From Helichrysum umbraculigerum (Eukaryota; Streptophyta; Magnoliopsida; Asterales; Asteraceae): a DNA stretch of 64,000 bases. Location: positions 95,812,337 through 95,876,336 of the forward strand of contig CATIUR010000004.1 of NCBI GenBank assembly GCA_949592205.1, written 5' to 3'. The notes under the pieces are model-generated. The model did no database searches. It saw nothing but the letters and a program-made list of their open reading frames with translations, and had not been told where the DNA came from. Numbering within the stretch: position 1 is the stretch's first letter; each line of letters starts with the position of its first letter. A program made the translations under genes and the position numbers. Below, one piece after another: positions 13,741-25,399 of the stretch.

Positions 13741-16432
13741 TGTGACACCCGTCAATTTAGGACTAGAATTTAGTGCCTAATCAAGTTTTAATACATGTAA
13801 TTAGTTCTGTGTTAGGCTAATTAATGTATCAATTATTATATATATTGTTGAATATATATCTACACAATTATGCGGTTTGTGTAAATCGTACAAGTTTCAA
13901 TCGAATGCATTTCGATTCAATTAAACACGGACGTTGGTGATGCAAGTATTAATTATGTGGAATAATTTAATTTCACAAATAACTACTTTATATTATGTCG
14001 AAAATATAATAAACACATGCGTTCTGTTTAAAACGTTACCGAACTCTACAAAAATTCGACCAACCGACAAAACAAAAAGAAGTTAAATTTTTAAAAAACG
14101 TAAACACAAGGTATTTTGTAAAATACTTCAATCAAAATTTTGGGTAATTATTTATACTTCAAAACGTATATTTGAAGTTAACTAAGAATAATGTAAACGT
14201 TTAAATAATCGGGAAAACGAACACCGCACAGAGCGCTAGGCGTAGACTGAAAATGGTGGGGATTTCCACCAAAACCCCCTCCTTTCTTCTTTTCTTTTCA
14301 TTTCTATCTTCTCATCTCTCTCTCTCTCTCTGCCAATTTTCTCTCTCAAATTCCACCAACACAAATTCATCAAAAATTACAAGATTGGGACACTAAACGA
14401 CATCAAAACATCAAGATTTTTATAGAAACGGAACCACCTCGACACGATCTACTCTTCCATCTTCTCGGATTTTCAATCCGACACCGCGTAAGTTTCCGAC
14501 AAATTCCCAAAACTTCTCGTTTTAGCTTGTTTTTACATATCTATGAGTTATATAACATGTATATGTCCAAATATATGAAGAAAACACGAATTTACAACCT
14601 GAAAATGAGTTTGATTTTGATTTTGGGATTGAAAAATCGAGACAGCCGTTGTTCACTGTCTGAGTGTTCTTCAGTGCGACACAAGCCTTGTGTCGCATAA
14701 AACCCTTTATGTCGCATCTTGTGTCGTACCAAACCTTTAGTGTCGCAACCCATGCGACACAATATTGTGTCGCAAACTATGTCGTATTTCTATACGACAC
14801 AACCACTATGTCGCTATTATTTAGCATTCCGAACCTATGCGACACAACCCTTGTGTCGTATAGGTATTGTGTCGCATACTTATGCGACACAACCCTTGTG
14901 TTGCATAACAAATTATTATGTCGCATATTGTGTCGCATAAAACAGAATATTTACAACTTTTTACTAAGTGTCGAGACCAAAATTTTATCACTTGATTTCA
15001 CCCAAATTCAAGTCCAGATGCGTTTTTCCTTAAAGCAATATAGTAGAAATAAAAATTTTCCAAGCTGACCTGGCAGCTCGACCCCAGCCAGGGGCTCTGC
15101 CTCTTGGACCCTGCCAGGGGCTGCCGCCCCTTGGACCCCGCTACCAGGGGCGCTGCCCCCGGACCCCCGTACTTAGATTCCGTAAGCACATTTTTCACCA
15201 AGTGTCGAACTTGTACAACTTCAAGACACTTATACGATATAACTTTTCAAACATAATGGAATTTGTTTTTCAAGTATAACGTTTCGAAATCAATGTGGTA
15301 ACATCAAGACTATTGTTACAATTAATCACCAACGGGCCGTACGTGTTTTCAAACATATTTCAGAATCAAACAAGTCGTTGTAACTTGTATCAATTTACTC
15401 AAACAAGTCGTTGTAACTTGTATCAATTCAATCAAACAAGTCGTTGTAACTTGTATCAATTCAATCAACCAAATCGTAGTAATTTAGACATATATATATA
15501 GTTGTATAACAACTACAAAGGTAGTCTTTCGGGATACCGGTACAATTAATAACAATTCAAGTGTCGTGGACACATTCAGGTTGCAAGTCTTTGGAAATCA
15601 ATTCACAACTAATTACTTCAAGTTTATTAAATTAAACACTTCAAGACTCAGGTGAGTTTCATAGCCCCATTTTCACTATTTTACAACTAGGGGTGTGATA
15701 TTACTGCCCTGTTTTGTTTTACGAGTAGAACGCAAGTACCAACCTTCAAATACTACATGAGTTTCAAGCTAATCAATTTAAAGTCCTCTATAGCATAGTC
15801 TCTAATATTTTAGCATGAATGTTAGTATACGATATCATATGGGATTGACAATCCTCATCCGGGTTAGCACGCACTAACCGGTCAAACGGATGTATTAGCA
15901 TTTGGGAAGACGAGTGTGGATTAGACACTCGTAGGAGGCAAACCAGTTAGGTTTCCTTAATTGGACCTAGCGCTCAAGTTAAGCTCAGACTATGTGCTCA
16001 TAGATTGTATAACTTTTATTTTGCTTAATTGCATTTTAAATTCAATATAAATCTTGCGGTTCTTACAACTATACATTGACATACAAACCTGTGAGCTCAC
16101 CAGCGTTTTTGCTGACCCATTTTAGTATTTATCACAGGTACCCAGCAGTAGGTTGGCTGCACAAGCAGGGACTTTTAGCTCGAGTCATCATACATACAAC
16201 TAGAGATTTGATTGCATTATTATATTTTGTAAAAGTAATTATACTATGTAATCTCTCAATTTCAGGAACCGAGCTAATGTAACATTATTTTTGATGTAAA
16301 CGTTTACTTTATTAATACAAGTTTAAAACGACGCATATAGTGGTCGTTCATTATATATCTTATGTGCTTTGTATATTGATTAGTGACACCCAAATCGAGC
16401 TTCCGCAAATCATTAAATTTGGGGGTGTCACA
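13741..16432 (+). repeat. 5' LTR of chromovirus A
   Basis: Internal structure: a CT-rich tract (14277-14335), a TATA-like stretch (14547-14580), a cluster of alternating TATGCGACACAA / TTGTGTCGCATA units (14675-14940), a GC-rich patch (about 15065-15178), and a 33-bp tandem repeat starting AAACAAGTCGTTGTAAC (15368-15490, four units, the last degenerate). It is 2692 bp long. Confidence 0.95.
14675..14940 (+). repeat. Stem-loop array in LTR of A (core TATGCGACACAA)
   Basis: Five or more inverted pairs occur. At 14675-14697 there are 11-bp arms with one unpaired base. At 14753-14774 there is a perfect 22-bp palindrome. At 14781-14798 there are 7-bp arms. At 14836-14862 there are 12-bp arms with a CCC loop and one wobble. 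At 14867-14892 there are perfect 12-bp arms with a CT loop. The sister array is 22903-23180; it has one extra 12-nt half-unit. Confidence 0.85.
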
Positions 16433-16435
16433 GAT

Positions 16436-16447
16436 TGGTATCAGAGC
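16436..16447 (+). promoter_or_regulatory. Primer binding site, initiator tRNA-Met type
   Basis: TGGTATCAGAGC, three bases after the LTR end, is complementary to the plant initiator tRNA-Met 3' end and primes minus-strand DNA synthesis. Confidence 0.9.
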
Positions 16448-16765
16448 CTAAGGTTATAGTGAACTAGGTTGCATTTAGTGGACCTAGACTATGACCGTTA
16501 GGCAGTATTCCCTGTTAGGTATAACCAGTTCAGAGATTTCAGCATACGAATTTAATTTAACATAGCTTGATCAACTATGTACAATTAAATAAAGATGATG
16601 TAAGATCTGAAGGAAGTTATGGTTGAACAGGAATACACTAGTTGACTCTGACCTCGAGAGAACCGGGACTCAAAACAAGTCTGTGCTAGACACCCTAGGC
16701 TATTATGTGTACATACTTATATATATAAATAAGTAGACCTCACTCTTTTCACACCTTGTCTCAGA

Positions 16766-17260
16766 ATGGCAATTACACCACCCAGCTCCTCTCGCTCTTA
16801 TCCACATGGATCGCGAAACCCAAGAGTGGCTAGGAGGGACACCGCGTCGCCTCGAGCTAGCCTGTACCCCACTCACTTCACTCTACTGGACTTAGCCGCT
16901 AGAGTACACCATCACGACCAACAAATCCACGAGATGGATATTGAGCTGCAAGAGACCCATGAGCTCTGGAGACTTACAGCAATGGAACGAATCGAGCAAG
17001 TCTCCGAGGACCACGATCACACTGTTAACAACATGAACACTCTTCAAAATCAGGTGGAAGGAACAGTCGAAACCATGGAGGTTGTCCACAACCAAGTGAT
17101 TGGCAACCGAAATGAAATCTCTGTTTTACAATCAAGGCTGCATCAGTGCGAGACACGTCTAAGGGAAACCGAAGACGCCCTCCGGACTGCCAACAGACTT
17201 GCAGAGTCTGTGAATCATCTCATTGCACTGCTACCACAACTCAACTTACGTCAGAATTAG
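16766..17260 (+). CDS. Leader ORF of chromovirus A, coiled-coil protein (164 aa)
   Basis: An intact 164-codon frame lies between primer site and gag. The N-terminus is basic and Ser/Pro-rich (SSSRSYPHGSRNPRVARRD). From about residue 40 to the end it is helical with heptad-like spacing: DLAARVHHHDQQIHEMDIEL, then NTLQNQVEGTVETMEVVHNQ and a Leu-rich tail NHLIALLPQLNLRQN. No catalytic motif or zinc finger is seen. Element D carries a leader ORF in the same position (55531-56310), with different N-terminal sequence. I do not recognise a named family. A role in particle assembly or nucleic-acid handling would be speculation. Confidence 0.6.
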   Translation: MAITPPSSSRSYPHGSRNPRVARRDTASPRASLYPTHFTLLDLAARVHHHDQQIHEMDIELQETHELWRLTAMERIEQVSEDHDHTVNNMNTLQNQVEGTVETMEVVHNQVIGNRNEISVLQSRLHQCETRLRETEDALRTANRLAESVNHLIALLPQLNLRQN

Positions 17261-17555
17261 CTTAGGCTGAATCTGTACCCTAATATGCTTTTGTAGGATC
17301 TATGTAATTCAACCGGATGTAACAATTCCCGGCGTTTTTGTAAAACATCTAAGTCTGTAACTTTTGAAACTTGTGACTCAAAATCGTCTGTAATCATTTG
17401 GCTTCGAAATATCAATTGACGATTTCTATTAATTGTTTCACGTTATTCTTGAGATGTTATATATTACCATTTTATATATGTATATCTGTGGAGATATATC
17501 ATGAATTTCGGACTAGTATCTCACTTCCTTTCCTTGTTCTTTCTTGCTCAGCATC

Positions 17556-20500
17556 ATGCCTCCTCGCCGACAAATCACCCTTAGTGAAGCTGAGATCGCG
17601 GGACTGATTGCCCGCAGCGTGACCCAAGCCTTGGCTGCCCAAACGCCACCACCCAGTAGCGAGGACACAGCCAACAATGCTCCACCGCACAGACCCTGCT
17701 CCTATAAGGACTTTCTCAGCTGCAAACCACTATACTTCAAGGGCACGGAAGGTGCTATTGGTTTGAGCCGATGGATAGAACGCATAGAATCTGTTTTCAG
17801 CCTATGCAACTGCACCGAGGAAAACAAGGTAAAGTTTGCCGCCTACACTTTTCAGGAAGGAGCCCTCACATGGTGGAACGCCCATGCCAACTCTGTGGGT
17901 CTTGAGATAGCTAATCAACTACCTTGGGCTGAGTTGAAGAACAAACTGAGAGAGAAGTATTGCCCCGAGGAAGAGATACACCGATTAGAAGAGGAGTTCT
18001 GGCAACTAACTGTGCAGGGGACTGATATTGAGGGATACACCATCAAGTTCCAGCAATACGCGTCCCTGTGCCCTAGTCTGGTGGAACCGGAGAAAAAGGG
18101 GGTTAAGAAATACATCCGCGGCCTTCCCGAGAGTATCCAGGGAAGTGTCGCCTCATCACAACCAACCACCACCGAAAGTACTATCAGGCTAGCACATGAG
18201 CTCATGGCACTGGTGGTCAGCCGCGAGAAATCCAACAACAACAAACGCAAATCTACCGAATCCCACAGCAACCACCAAAACAAAAGGTCCAACACCATCC
18301 AAGCTTACAACACCAACACCGAACCCAAACGCACCTACACTGGGGACAGACCATATTGTTCCAAGTGTAACTACCACCACCATGGCCCTTGCAGATCTCC
18401 TTGCAACAACTGCAGGAAGTACGGGCATTCATCCAAAGACTACCAAGCCCCTAAATCACAAAAAAAAAACAACCAACAACCCAAAACCTGTTATGGATGC
18501 GGGGAGATGGGACATTTCAGGGATGCATGTCCCAAACGGAAGAACAACAACAACAACGTCAAGGGAAAAGCCTTCGTGCTCAAAGCTGGGGACGCCCGTC
18601 AAGACCCGAATGTGGTCACGGGTATGTTCCTCCTCAACAATTTAACTGCTTCAATTCTGTTTGATACTGGCGCTGATAGGAGTTTTATTTCCGATGAGTT
18701 TTGCCCCCTACTTGATATCACCCCAGTTGCCTTAGATGTTAAGTTCACTGTAGAGCTTGCAAACGGTAAACTTATGGAAACCAATAGTGTAATCCCTAAT
18801 TGCACTTTAAATCTAGCTGACGAAATTTTCTCAATAGATCTCATGCCTGTTAAGATAGGAAGTTTCGATGTCATTGTTGGAATGGACTGGTTATCCAAGC
18901 ATCGGGCTGAAATTATCTGTGGCGACAAAGTTGTTCGTATACCTCTTGCCACCGGTGGAACTTTAATCATACAGGGGGAGACCGGTGGGACGAGACTCAA
19001 TATCATGTCTTGCTTGAAAACCCGCAAATTTCTGAAAAAGGGCTATCCCGCAATCCTCGCACACATCATGGAGAAAAAGTCGGAGGAGAAGCGACTTGAG
19101 GAGGTGCCAATTGACCGAGACTTTCCTGAAGTCTTTCCTGAAGAACTGCCTGGTCTACCACCACCAAGACAGGTTGAGTTCTCAATTGATCTCGTGCCGG
19201 GTGCTGCGCCGGTGGCACGAGCACCAAACCGTTTAGCTCCATCCGAACTTCAGGAGTTGTCTGCCCAATTACAGGAACTTCTGGAAAGAGGATTCATTAG
19301 GCCGAGTTCTTCTCCTTGGGGAGCTCCGGTCCTATTTGTCAAAAAGAAAGATGGCACTTTCCGAATGTGTATAGACTATCGAGAGTTGAACAAGTTGACC
19401 GTCAAGAACCGATACCCATTACCTCGAATTGATGATTTGTTCGACCAACTTCAAGGATCGAGTTGTTATTCAAAGATTGATCTCCGATCCGGTTATCATC
19501 AATTGCGTGTTCGCGATGCCGACATTCCAAAAACCGTTTTCCGAACACGCTATGGGCATTACGAATTCCAAGTGATGCCATTCGGCCTAATCAACGCACC
19601 GGCTGTATTCATGGACCTTATGAATCGGGTGTGCAAGCCTTATCTCGATAAGTTTGTCATTGTCATATACTCACGAAACGAACAAGAACATACGCAACAC
19701 CTCAAAACCATCCTAGAGCTACTTAGACACGAAGAGCTTTACGTCAAATTCTCTAAGTGTGAATTCTGGATAAAAACAGTTCAATTCCTTGGTCACGTGA
19801 TCGACAGTCAGGGGATTCACATTGACCCATCAAAAATTGAAGCTATCAAGGGCTGGCAAGCACCCACCACTCCGACCGAAGTACGCCAATTTTTGGGTCT
19901 TGCCGGGTATTACCGACGATTCATTGAAAATTTCTCCAAGATAGCCTTACCACTCACGACTCTGACCCAGAAAGACAAAAAGTTTGACTGGACTGCTAAA
20001 CAAGAGTCGGCATTCCAACTCTTAAAGCAAAAGCTTTGCAGTGCTCCTATTCTATCATTACCCGAAGGCACCGATGACTTCGTGGTATACTGCGATGCTT
20101 CTCATCAAGGTCTTGGTTGTGTGCTTATGCAACGAGACAAAGTCATAGCTTATGCTTCACGACAGCTCAAGATTCATGAAAAGAATTACACCACCCACGA
20201 CCTCGAGTTAGGAGCCGTCATTTTCGCCCTCAAAATTTGGAGACATTACCTCTATGGCACTAGGTGCACAATTTTTACAGACCACAAAAGTCTCCAACAT
20301 ATATTCGATCAGAAGGATCTCAATATGAGGCAACGTCGATGGGTCGAGTTGCTTACTGATTACGACTGCGAACTCAAATATCATCCAGGCAAAGCAAATG
20401 TTGTTGCCGATGCCCTCAGTCGAAAAGAGCGAGTGAAACCGCTTCGGGTCCGAGCCCTCAGTATGACCATTCACAACAATTTAAACGTTCAAATTCTCAC

Positions 20501-21935
20501 TGCTCAACTCGAAGCCTTGAAACCCGAAAATGTCAAAGATGAAGCCTTGCGGGGCATGGATAAACAATTTGAAATCAAACCTAACGGGATTAGGTATTTC
20601 TCAAACCGAATCTGGTTGCCTAAATTTGGGAACCTACGAGACTTGATGATGGATGAAGCTCAGAAGTCCAAATATTCTATCCATCCGGGATCCGATAAAA
20701 TGTATCACGGTGTCAAGGACTTCTACTGGTGGCCGAACATGAAAGCTGAAATCGCCATCTATGTCAGCAAGTGCCTTACTTGCTCCAAGGTCAAAGTCGA
20801 ATATCAAAAACCTTCTGGTTTACTCCAACAACCCAGTCTTCCTGAATGGAAATGGGAACAAATTGCCATTGACTTCATAACCAAACTACCCAAATCCTCG
20901 AGCGGTTGCGATTCCATTTGGGTGATCGTGGATCGTCTCACAAAGTCTGCTCATTTCCTGGCAATTAAAGAATCCGACAAAATGGAACGCCTCACCAGAA
21001 TTTACCTGAAGGAAATCGTGACCAAACACGGTGTTCCAATTTCAATTATCTCCGATAGGGATAGTCGTTTCACTTCACAATTTTGGCAATCACTTCAAAA
21101 ATCCCTGGGTACTCGACTTGATATGAGTACCGCATATCATCCTCAAACTGATGGCCAAAGTGAAAGAACAATTCAAACACTAGAAGACATGCTACGGGCC
21201 TGCGTAGTAGACTTCGGTGTAAACTGGGAAAAACACCTACCATTGTGCGAGTTCTCGTACAATAACAGTTATCATGCCAGCATTAAGGCTGCACCCTTCG
21301 AGGCACTGTACGGTCGTAAGTGCCGGTCACCTATCTGTTGGACCGAAGTTGGGGATAGCCAACTCACTGGTCCAGAAATCATTCATGAGACAACCGAGAA
21401 AATCGTCGAAATTCAAAACAAACTCAAAGATGCGCGTGATCGTCAGAAAAGTTATGCTGACGTGAGACGCAAACCACTCGAGTTCCAAGTTGGGGATCGA
21501 GTACTACTCAAAGTATCGCCTTGGAAAGGCGTAATCCGGTTTGGCAAACGAGGGAAGTTAAGCCCCATATACATTGGACCATTCGAGATCCTCGAGAGAA
21601 TTGGCCCAGTAGCATATCGATTGCAGCTGCCATCCGAACTCAGCAGCGTGCATCCCACATTTCATGTTTCAAATCTGAAGAAGTGTCTGTCTGATGAGAC
21701 ACTTATCATTCCACTCGATGAGATTCGAGTTGACGACAAGCTTCATTTCGTTGAAGAACCCGCCGAAATTCTGGACCGTGAGGTCAAACAACTCAAACAA
21801 AGTCGTATTCCCATTGTCAAAGTCAGGTGGAATTCGCGGCGTGGTCCGAAATTCACCTGGGAACGGGAAGACCAAATGCGACTCAAGTATCCTCAACTCT
21901 TCACTGACTCAACATCCAACACGACTTCAACATAA
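17556..21935 (+). CDS. Gag-Pol polyprotein of chromovirus A, RT catalytic motif deleted
   Basis: The start ATG at 17556 (MPPRRQITLSEAE) matches the MPPKRR start of element D. Order by residue: gag helical domain (about 50-200), basic region, zinc knuckles (first degenerate, CNNCRKYGHSSKDY with the last Cys replaced; second CYGCGEMGHFRDAC) near 290-325, protease DTGAD near 370, RT (FRMCIDYRELNKL near 604, LRSGYHQL, VMPFGLINAPA), RNase H (YCDASHQGLG near 845), integrase zinc arm and D-D-E core (IISDRDSRF near 1166, DGQSERTIQT near 1199), and a chromodomain-like end (VKVRWNSRRGPKFTWERE). The RT active-site block is missing: KFVIV runs directly into IYSRNE, an 18-nt in-frame loss at about 19661-19670 that removes the FIDD aspartates. 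The frame is otherwise unbroken. RT should be inactive, so the copy would depend on trans help or has decayed after insertion. Confidence 0.93.
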   Translation: MPPRRQITLSEAEIAGLIARSVTQALAAQTPPPSSEDTANNAPPHRPCSYKDFLSCKPLYFKGTEGAIGLSRWIERIESVFSLCNCTEENKVKFAAYTFQEGALTWWNAHANSVGLEIANQLPWAELKNKLREKYCPEEEIHRLEEEFWQLTVQGTDIEGYTIKFQQYASLCPSLVEPEKKGVKKYIRGLPESIQGSVASSQPTTTESTIRLAHELMALVVSREKSNNNKRKSTESHSNHQNKRSNTIQAYNTNTEPKRTYTGDRPYCSKCNYHHHGPCRSPCNNCRKYGHSSKDYQAPKSQKKNNQQPKTCYGCGEMGHFRDACPKRKNNNNNVKGKAFVLKAGDARQDPNVVTGMFLLNNLTASILFDTGADRSFISDEFCPLLDITPVALDVKFTVELANGKLMETNSVIPNCTLNLADEIFSIDLMPVKIGSFDVIVGMDWLSKHRAEIICGDKVVRIPLATGGTLIIQGETGGTRLNIMSCLKTRKFLKKGYPAILAHIMEKKSEEKRLEEVPIDRDFPEVFPEELPGLPPPRQVEFSIDLVPGAAPVARAPNRLAPSELQELSAQLQELLERGFIRPSSSPWGAPVLFVKKKDGTFRMCIDYRELNKLTVKNRYPLPRIDDLFDQLQGSSCYSKIDLRSGYHQLRVRDADIPKTVFRTRYGHYEFQVMPFGLINAPAVFMDLMNRVCKPYLDKFVIVIYSRNEQEHTQHLKTILELLRHEELYVKFSKCEFWIKTVQFLGHVIDSQGIHIDPSKIEAIKGWQAPTTPTEVRQFLGLAGYYRRFIENFSKIALPLTTLTQKDKKFDWTAKQESAFQLLKQKLCSAPILSLPEGTDDFVVYCDASHQGLGCVLMQRDKVIAYASRQLKIHEKNYTTHDLELGAVIFALKIWRHYLYGTRCTIFTDHKSLQHIFDQKDLNMRQRRWVELLTDYDCELKYHPGKANVVADALSRKERVKPLRVRALSMTIHNNLNVQILTAQLEALKPENVKDEALRGMDKQFEIKPNGIRYFSNRIWLPKFGNLRDLMMDEAQKSKYSIHPGSDKMYHGVKDFYWWPNMKAEIAIYVSKCLTCSKVKVEYQKPSGLLQQPSLPEWKWEQIAIDFITKLPKSSSGCDSIWVIVDRLTKSAHFLAIKESDKMERLTRIYLKEIVTKHGVPISIISDRDSRFTSQFWQSLQKSLGTRLDMSTAYHPQTDGQSERTIQTLEDMLRACVVDFGVNWEKHLPLCEFSYNNSYHASIKAAPFEALYGRKCRSPICWTEVGDSQLTGPEIIHETTEKIVEIQNKLKDARDRQKSYADVRRKPLEFQVGDRVLLKVSPWKGVIRFGKRGKLSPIYIGPFEILERIGPVAYRLQLPSELSSVHPTFHVSNLKKCLSDETLIIPLDEIRVDDKLHFVEEPAEILDREVKQLKQSRIPIVKVRWNSRRGPKFTWEREDQMRLKYPQLFTDSTSNTTST

Positions 21936-21960
21936 ATTTCGGGACGAAATTCTTCTAACA

Positions 21961-21969
21961 GGGGGAGAA
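21961..21969 (+). promoter_or_regulatory. Polypurine tract of chromovirus A
   Basis: GGGGGAGAA directly abuts the 3' LTR. It is the expected RNase H-resistant primer for plus-strand synthesis. Confidence 0.85.
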
Positions 21970-24673
21970 TGTGACACCCGTCATTTTAGGACTAGAATTT
22001 AGTGCCTAATCAAGTTTTAATACATGTAATTAGTTCTGTGTTAGGCTAATTAATGTATCAATTATTATATATATTGTTGAATATATATCTACACAATTAT
22101 GCGGTTTGTTTAAATCGTACAAGTTTCAAATCGAATGCATTTCGATTCAATTAAACACGGACATTGGTGATGCAAGTATTAATTATGTGGAATAATTTAA
22201 TTTCACAAATAACTACTTTATATTATGTCGAAAATATAATAAACACATGCGTTCTGTTTAAAACGTTACCGAACTCTACAAAAATTCGACCAACCGACAA
22301 AACAAAAAGAAGTTAAATTTTTAAAAAACGTAAACACAAGGTATTTTGTAAAATACTTCAATCAAAATTTTGGGTAATTATTTATACTTCAAAACGTATA
22401 TTTGAAGTTAACTAAGAATAATGTAAACGTTTAAATAATCAGGAAAACGAACACCGCACGGAGTGCTAGGCGTAGACTGAAAATGGTGGGGATTTCCACC
22501 AAAACCCCCTCCTTTCTTCTTTTCTTTTCATTTCTATCTTCTCATCTCTCTCTCTCTCTACCAATTTTCTCTCTCAAATTCCACCACCACAAATTCATCA
22601 AAAATCACAAGATTGGGACACTAAACGACATCAAAACATCAAGATTTTTATAGAAACGGAACCACCTCGACACGATCTACTCTTCCATCTTCTCGGATTT
22701 TCAATCCGACACCGCGTAAGTTTCTGACAAATTCCCAAAACTTCTCGTTTTAGCTTGTTTTTACATATCTATGAGTTATATAACATGTATATGTCCAAAT
22801 ATATGAAGAAAACGCGAATTTACAACCTGAAAATGAGTTTGATTTTGATTTTGGGATTGAAAAATCGAGACAGCCGTTGTTCACTGTCTGAGTGTTCTTC
22901 AGTGCGACACAAGCCTTGTGTCGCATACTGTGTCGCATAAAACCCTTTATGTCGCATCTTGTGTCATACCAAACCTTTAGTGTCGCAACCCATGCGACAC
23001 AATATTGTGTCGCAAACTATGTCATATTTCTATACGACACAACCACTATGTCGCTATTGATTTAGCATTCCGAACCTATGCGACACAACCCTTGTGTCAT
23101 ATAGGTATTGTGTCGCATACTTATGCGACACAACCCTTGTGTCGCATAACAAATTATTATGTCGCATATTGTGTCGCATAAAACATAATATTTACAACTT
23201 TTTACTAAGTGTCGAGACCAAAATTTTATCACTTGATTTCACCCAAATTCAAGTCCAGATGCGTTTTTCCTTAAAGCAATATAGTAGAAATAAAAATTTT
23301 CCAAGCTGACCTGGCAGCTCGACCCCAGCCAGGGGCTCTGCCTCTTGGACCCTGCCAGGGGCTGCCGCCCCTTGGACCCCGCTACCAGGGGCGCTGCCCC
23401 CGGACCCCCGTACTTAGATTCCGTAAGCACATTTTTCACCAAGTGTCGAACTTGTACAACTTCAAGACACTTATACGATATAACTTTTCAAACATAATGG
23501 AATTTGTTTTTCAAGTATAACGTTTCGAAATCAATGTGGTAACATCAAGACTATTGTTACAATTAATCACCAACGGGCCGTACGTGTTTTCAAACATATT
23601 TCAGAATCAAACAAGTCGTTGTAACTTGTATCAATTTACTCAAACAAGTCGTTGTAACTTGTATCAATTCAATCAAACAAGTCGTTGTAACATGTATCAA
23701 TTCAATCAACCAAATCGTAGTAATTTAGACATATATATATAGTTGTATAACAACTACAAAGGTAGTCTTTCGGGATACCGGTACAATTAATAACAATTCA
23801 AGTGTCGTGGACACATTCAGGTTGCAAGTCTTTGGAAATCAATTCACAACTAATTACTTCAAGTTTATTAAATTAAACACTTCAAGACTCAGGTGAGTTT
23901 CATAGCCCCATTTTCACTATTTTACAACTAGGGGTGTGATATTACTGCCCTGTTTTGTTTTACGAGTAGAACGCAAGTACCAACCTTCAAATACTACATG
24001 AGTTTCAAGCTAATCAATTTAAAGTCCTCTATAGCATAGTCTCTAATATTTTAGCGTGAATGTTAGTATATGATATCATATGGGATTGACAATCCTCATC
24101 CAGGTTAGCACGCACTAACCGGTCAAACGGATGTATTAGCATTTGGGAAGACGAGTGTGGATTAGACACTAGTAGGAGGCAAACCAGTTAGGTTTCCTTA
24201 ATTGGACCTAGCGCTCAAGTTAAGCTCAGACTATGTGCTCATGGATTGTATAACTTTTATTTTGCTTAATTGCATTTTAAATTCAATATAAATCTTGCGG
24301 TTCTTACAACTATACATTGACATAAAAACCTGTGAGCTCACCAGCGTTTTCGCTGACCCATTTTAGTATTTATCACAGGTACCCAGCAGTAGGTTGGCTG
24401 CACAAGCAGGGACTTTTAGCTCGAGTCATCATACATACAACTAGAGATTTGATTGCATTATTATATTTTGTAAAAGTAATTATGCTATGTAATCTCTCAA
24501 TTTCAGGAACCGAGCTAATGTAACATTATTTTTGATGTAAACGTTTACTTTATTAATACAAGTTTAAAACGACGCATATAGTGGTCGTTCATTATATATC
24601 TTATGTGCTTTGTATATTGATTAGTGACACCCAAATCGAGCTTCCGCAAATCATTAAATTTGGGGGTGTCACA
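21970..24673 (+). repeat. 3' LTR of chromovirus A
   Basis: This 2704-bp sister of the 5' LTR has the same internal blocks: stem-loop array 22903-23180, GC-rich patch near 23305-23415, 33-bp tandem from about 23609. Differences from the 5' LTR include a 12-nt insertion inside the stem-loop array near 22926 and a shorter CT run. Confidence 0.95.
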
Positions 24674-25012
24674 AATATAAATGTCATTTTGACCAAAAGG
24701 TTTAATGTATGCAAGCAGACTTAGTGGTATGGTCAAATTAAATGGTTATTGTAATATGCCCGTGATTATTTATTGGTTACATAAAATTGATGTTATATAT
24801 GACATTTATCCGTAAGTATTTATGTTGTAATTTACAAAGTTAATGCATGTACTAAAAAAAATGAAAGTCATAGAAATTAAGATACAAGTAATCATTCCAA
24901 AAAATTTTCAAAAGGTAATTTACAAGGTTACTGTACTAAAATTAATATAGCTAGTGTTCCAGCATTACATATATGTTGATCACTTGGACTTTGGTATAAC
25001 AATACCCAAACT
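24674..25012 (-). other. CACTA-2 body, 3' of TNP2; no gene
   Basis: AT-rich sequence lies between chromovirus A and the TNP2 stop codon. It presumably includes the TNP2 3' untranslated region. I see no ORF or repeat of note. Confidence 0.5.
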
Positions 25013-25399
25013 CTAGTTGGTTCGAAAGTAATCATCTCGTGATTCATTACCCAAGTCACGTTTATCCACACGTGGTAATATGTTATCATTGTGCGGGTGA
25101 ATGACCGTGCTAAATTCCTCATCGATTTCATCATATGTATCTCTGTAATTCTTGGGAGGTGCTTTCAGGACAATAGATAAATTCCTAGTTAGCTGGTCTT
25201 TCACATAAAACACTTGTCGTGCTTGTGAGGCTAACACGAATGGATCAACCTTGTGGCTTACATTATTCAGGTCAACCAATGTATAACCAAGATTAGTATC
25301 GCGTTGGACCGCGCCATCTTTACGGTTAACCCAATCACATTTGAAAAGAGGAAGTTGCCTGAAGCGGTAATCCAGTACCCATATCTCTTGCAAAACCCC
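25013..25399 (-). pseudogene. TNP2 transposase gene, 3' part (DUF4216 region)
   Basis: The minus-strand frame reads EIWVLDYRFRQLPLFKCDWV, then VDPFVLASQARQVFYVKDQL, the signature of DUF4216, which lies C-terminal to the TNP2 transposase in plant CACTA elements. The frame ends at 25013. On its upstream side it is cut at 25399 by the Athila-like element. The 5-bp duplication ACCCC lets the frame rejoin at 37214, where the preceding residues (DAHFIMG) are encoded. Confidence 0.85.

Larger units (their letters stand above)
13741..24673 (+). mobile_element. Chromovirus A: complete LTR retrotransposon (Ty3, Tekay/Del-like)
   Basis: The LTRs are 13741-16432 and 21970-24673. The target-site duplication AATAT is at 13736-13740 and 24674-24678. 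LTR ends are TGTGACACC and GGTGTCACA. The order is primer site, coiled-coil leader ORF, 1459-codon gag-pol, purine tract. I counted about 25 substitutions and four indels between the LTRs by eye (near 0.9%), so insertion is recent. Clade assignment rests on integrase wording (DRLTKSAHFLAI) and a chromodomain-like C-terminus. The 16448-16765 and 17261-17555 stretches hold no gene. RT lacks its catalytic motif (see polyprotein). Confidence 0.95.
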
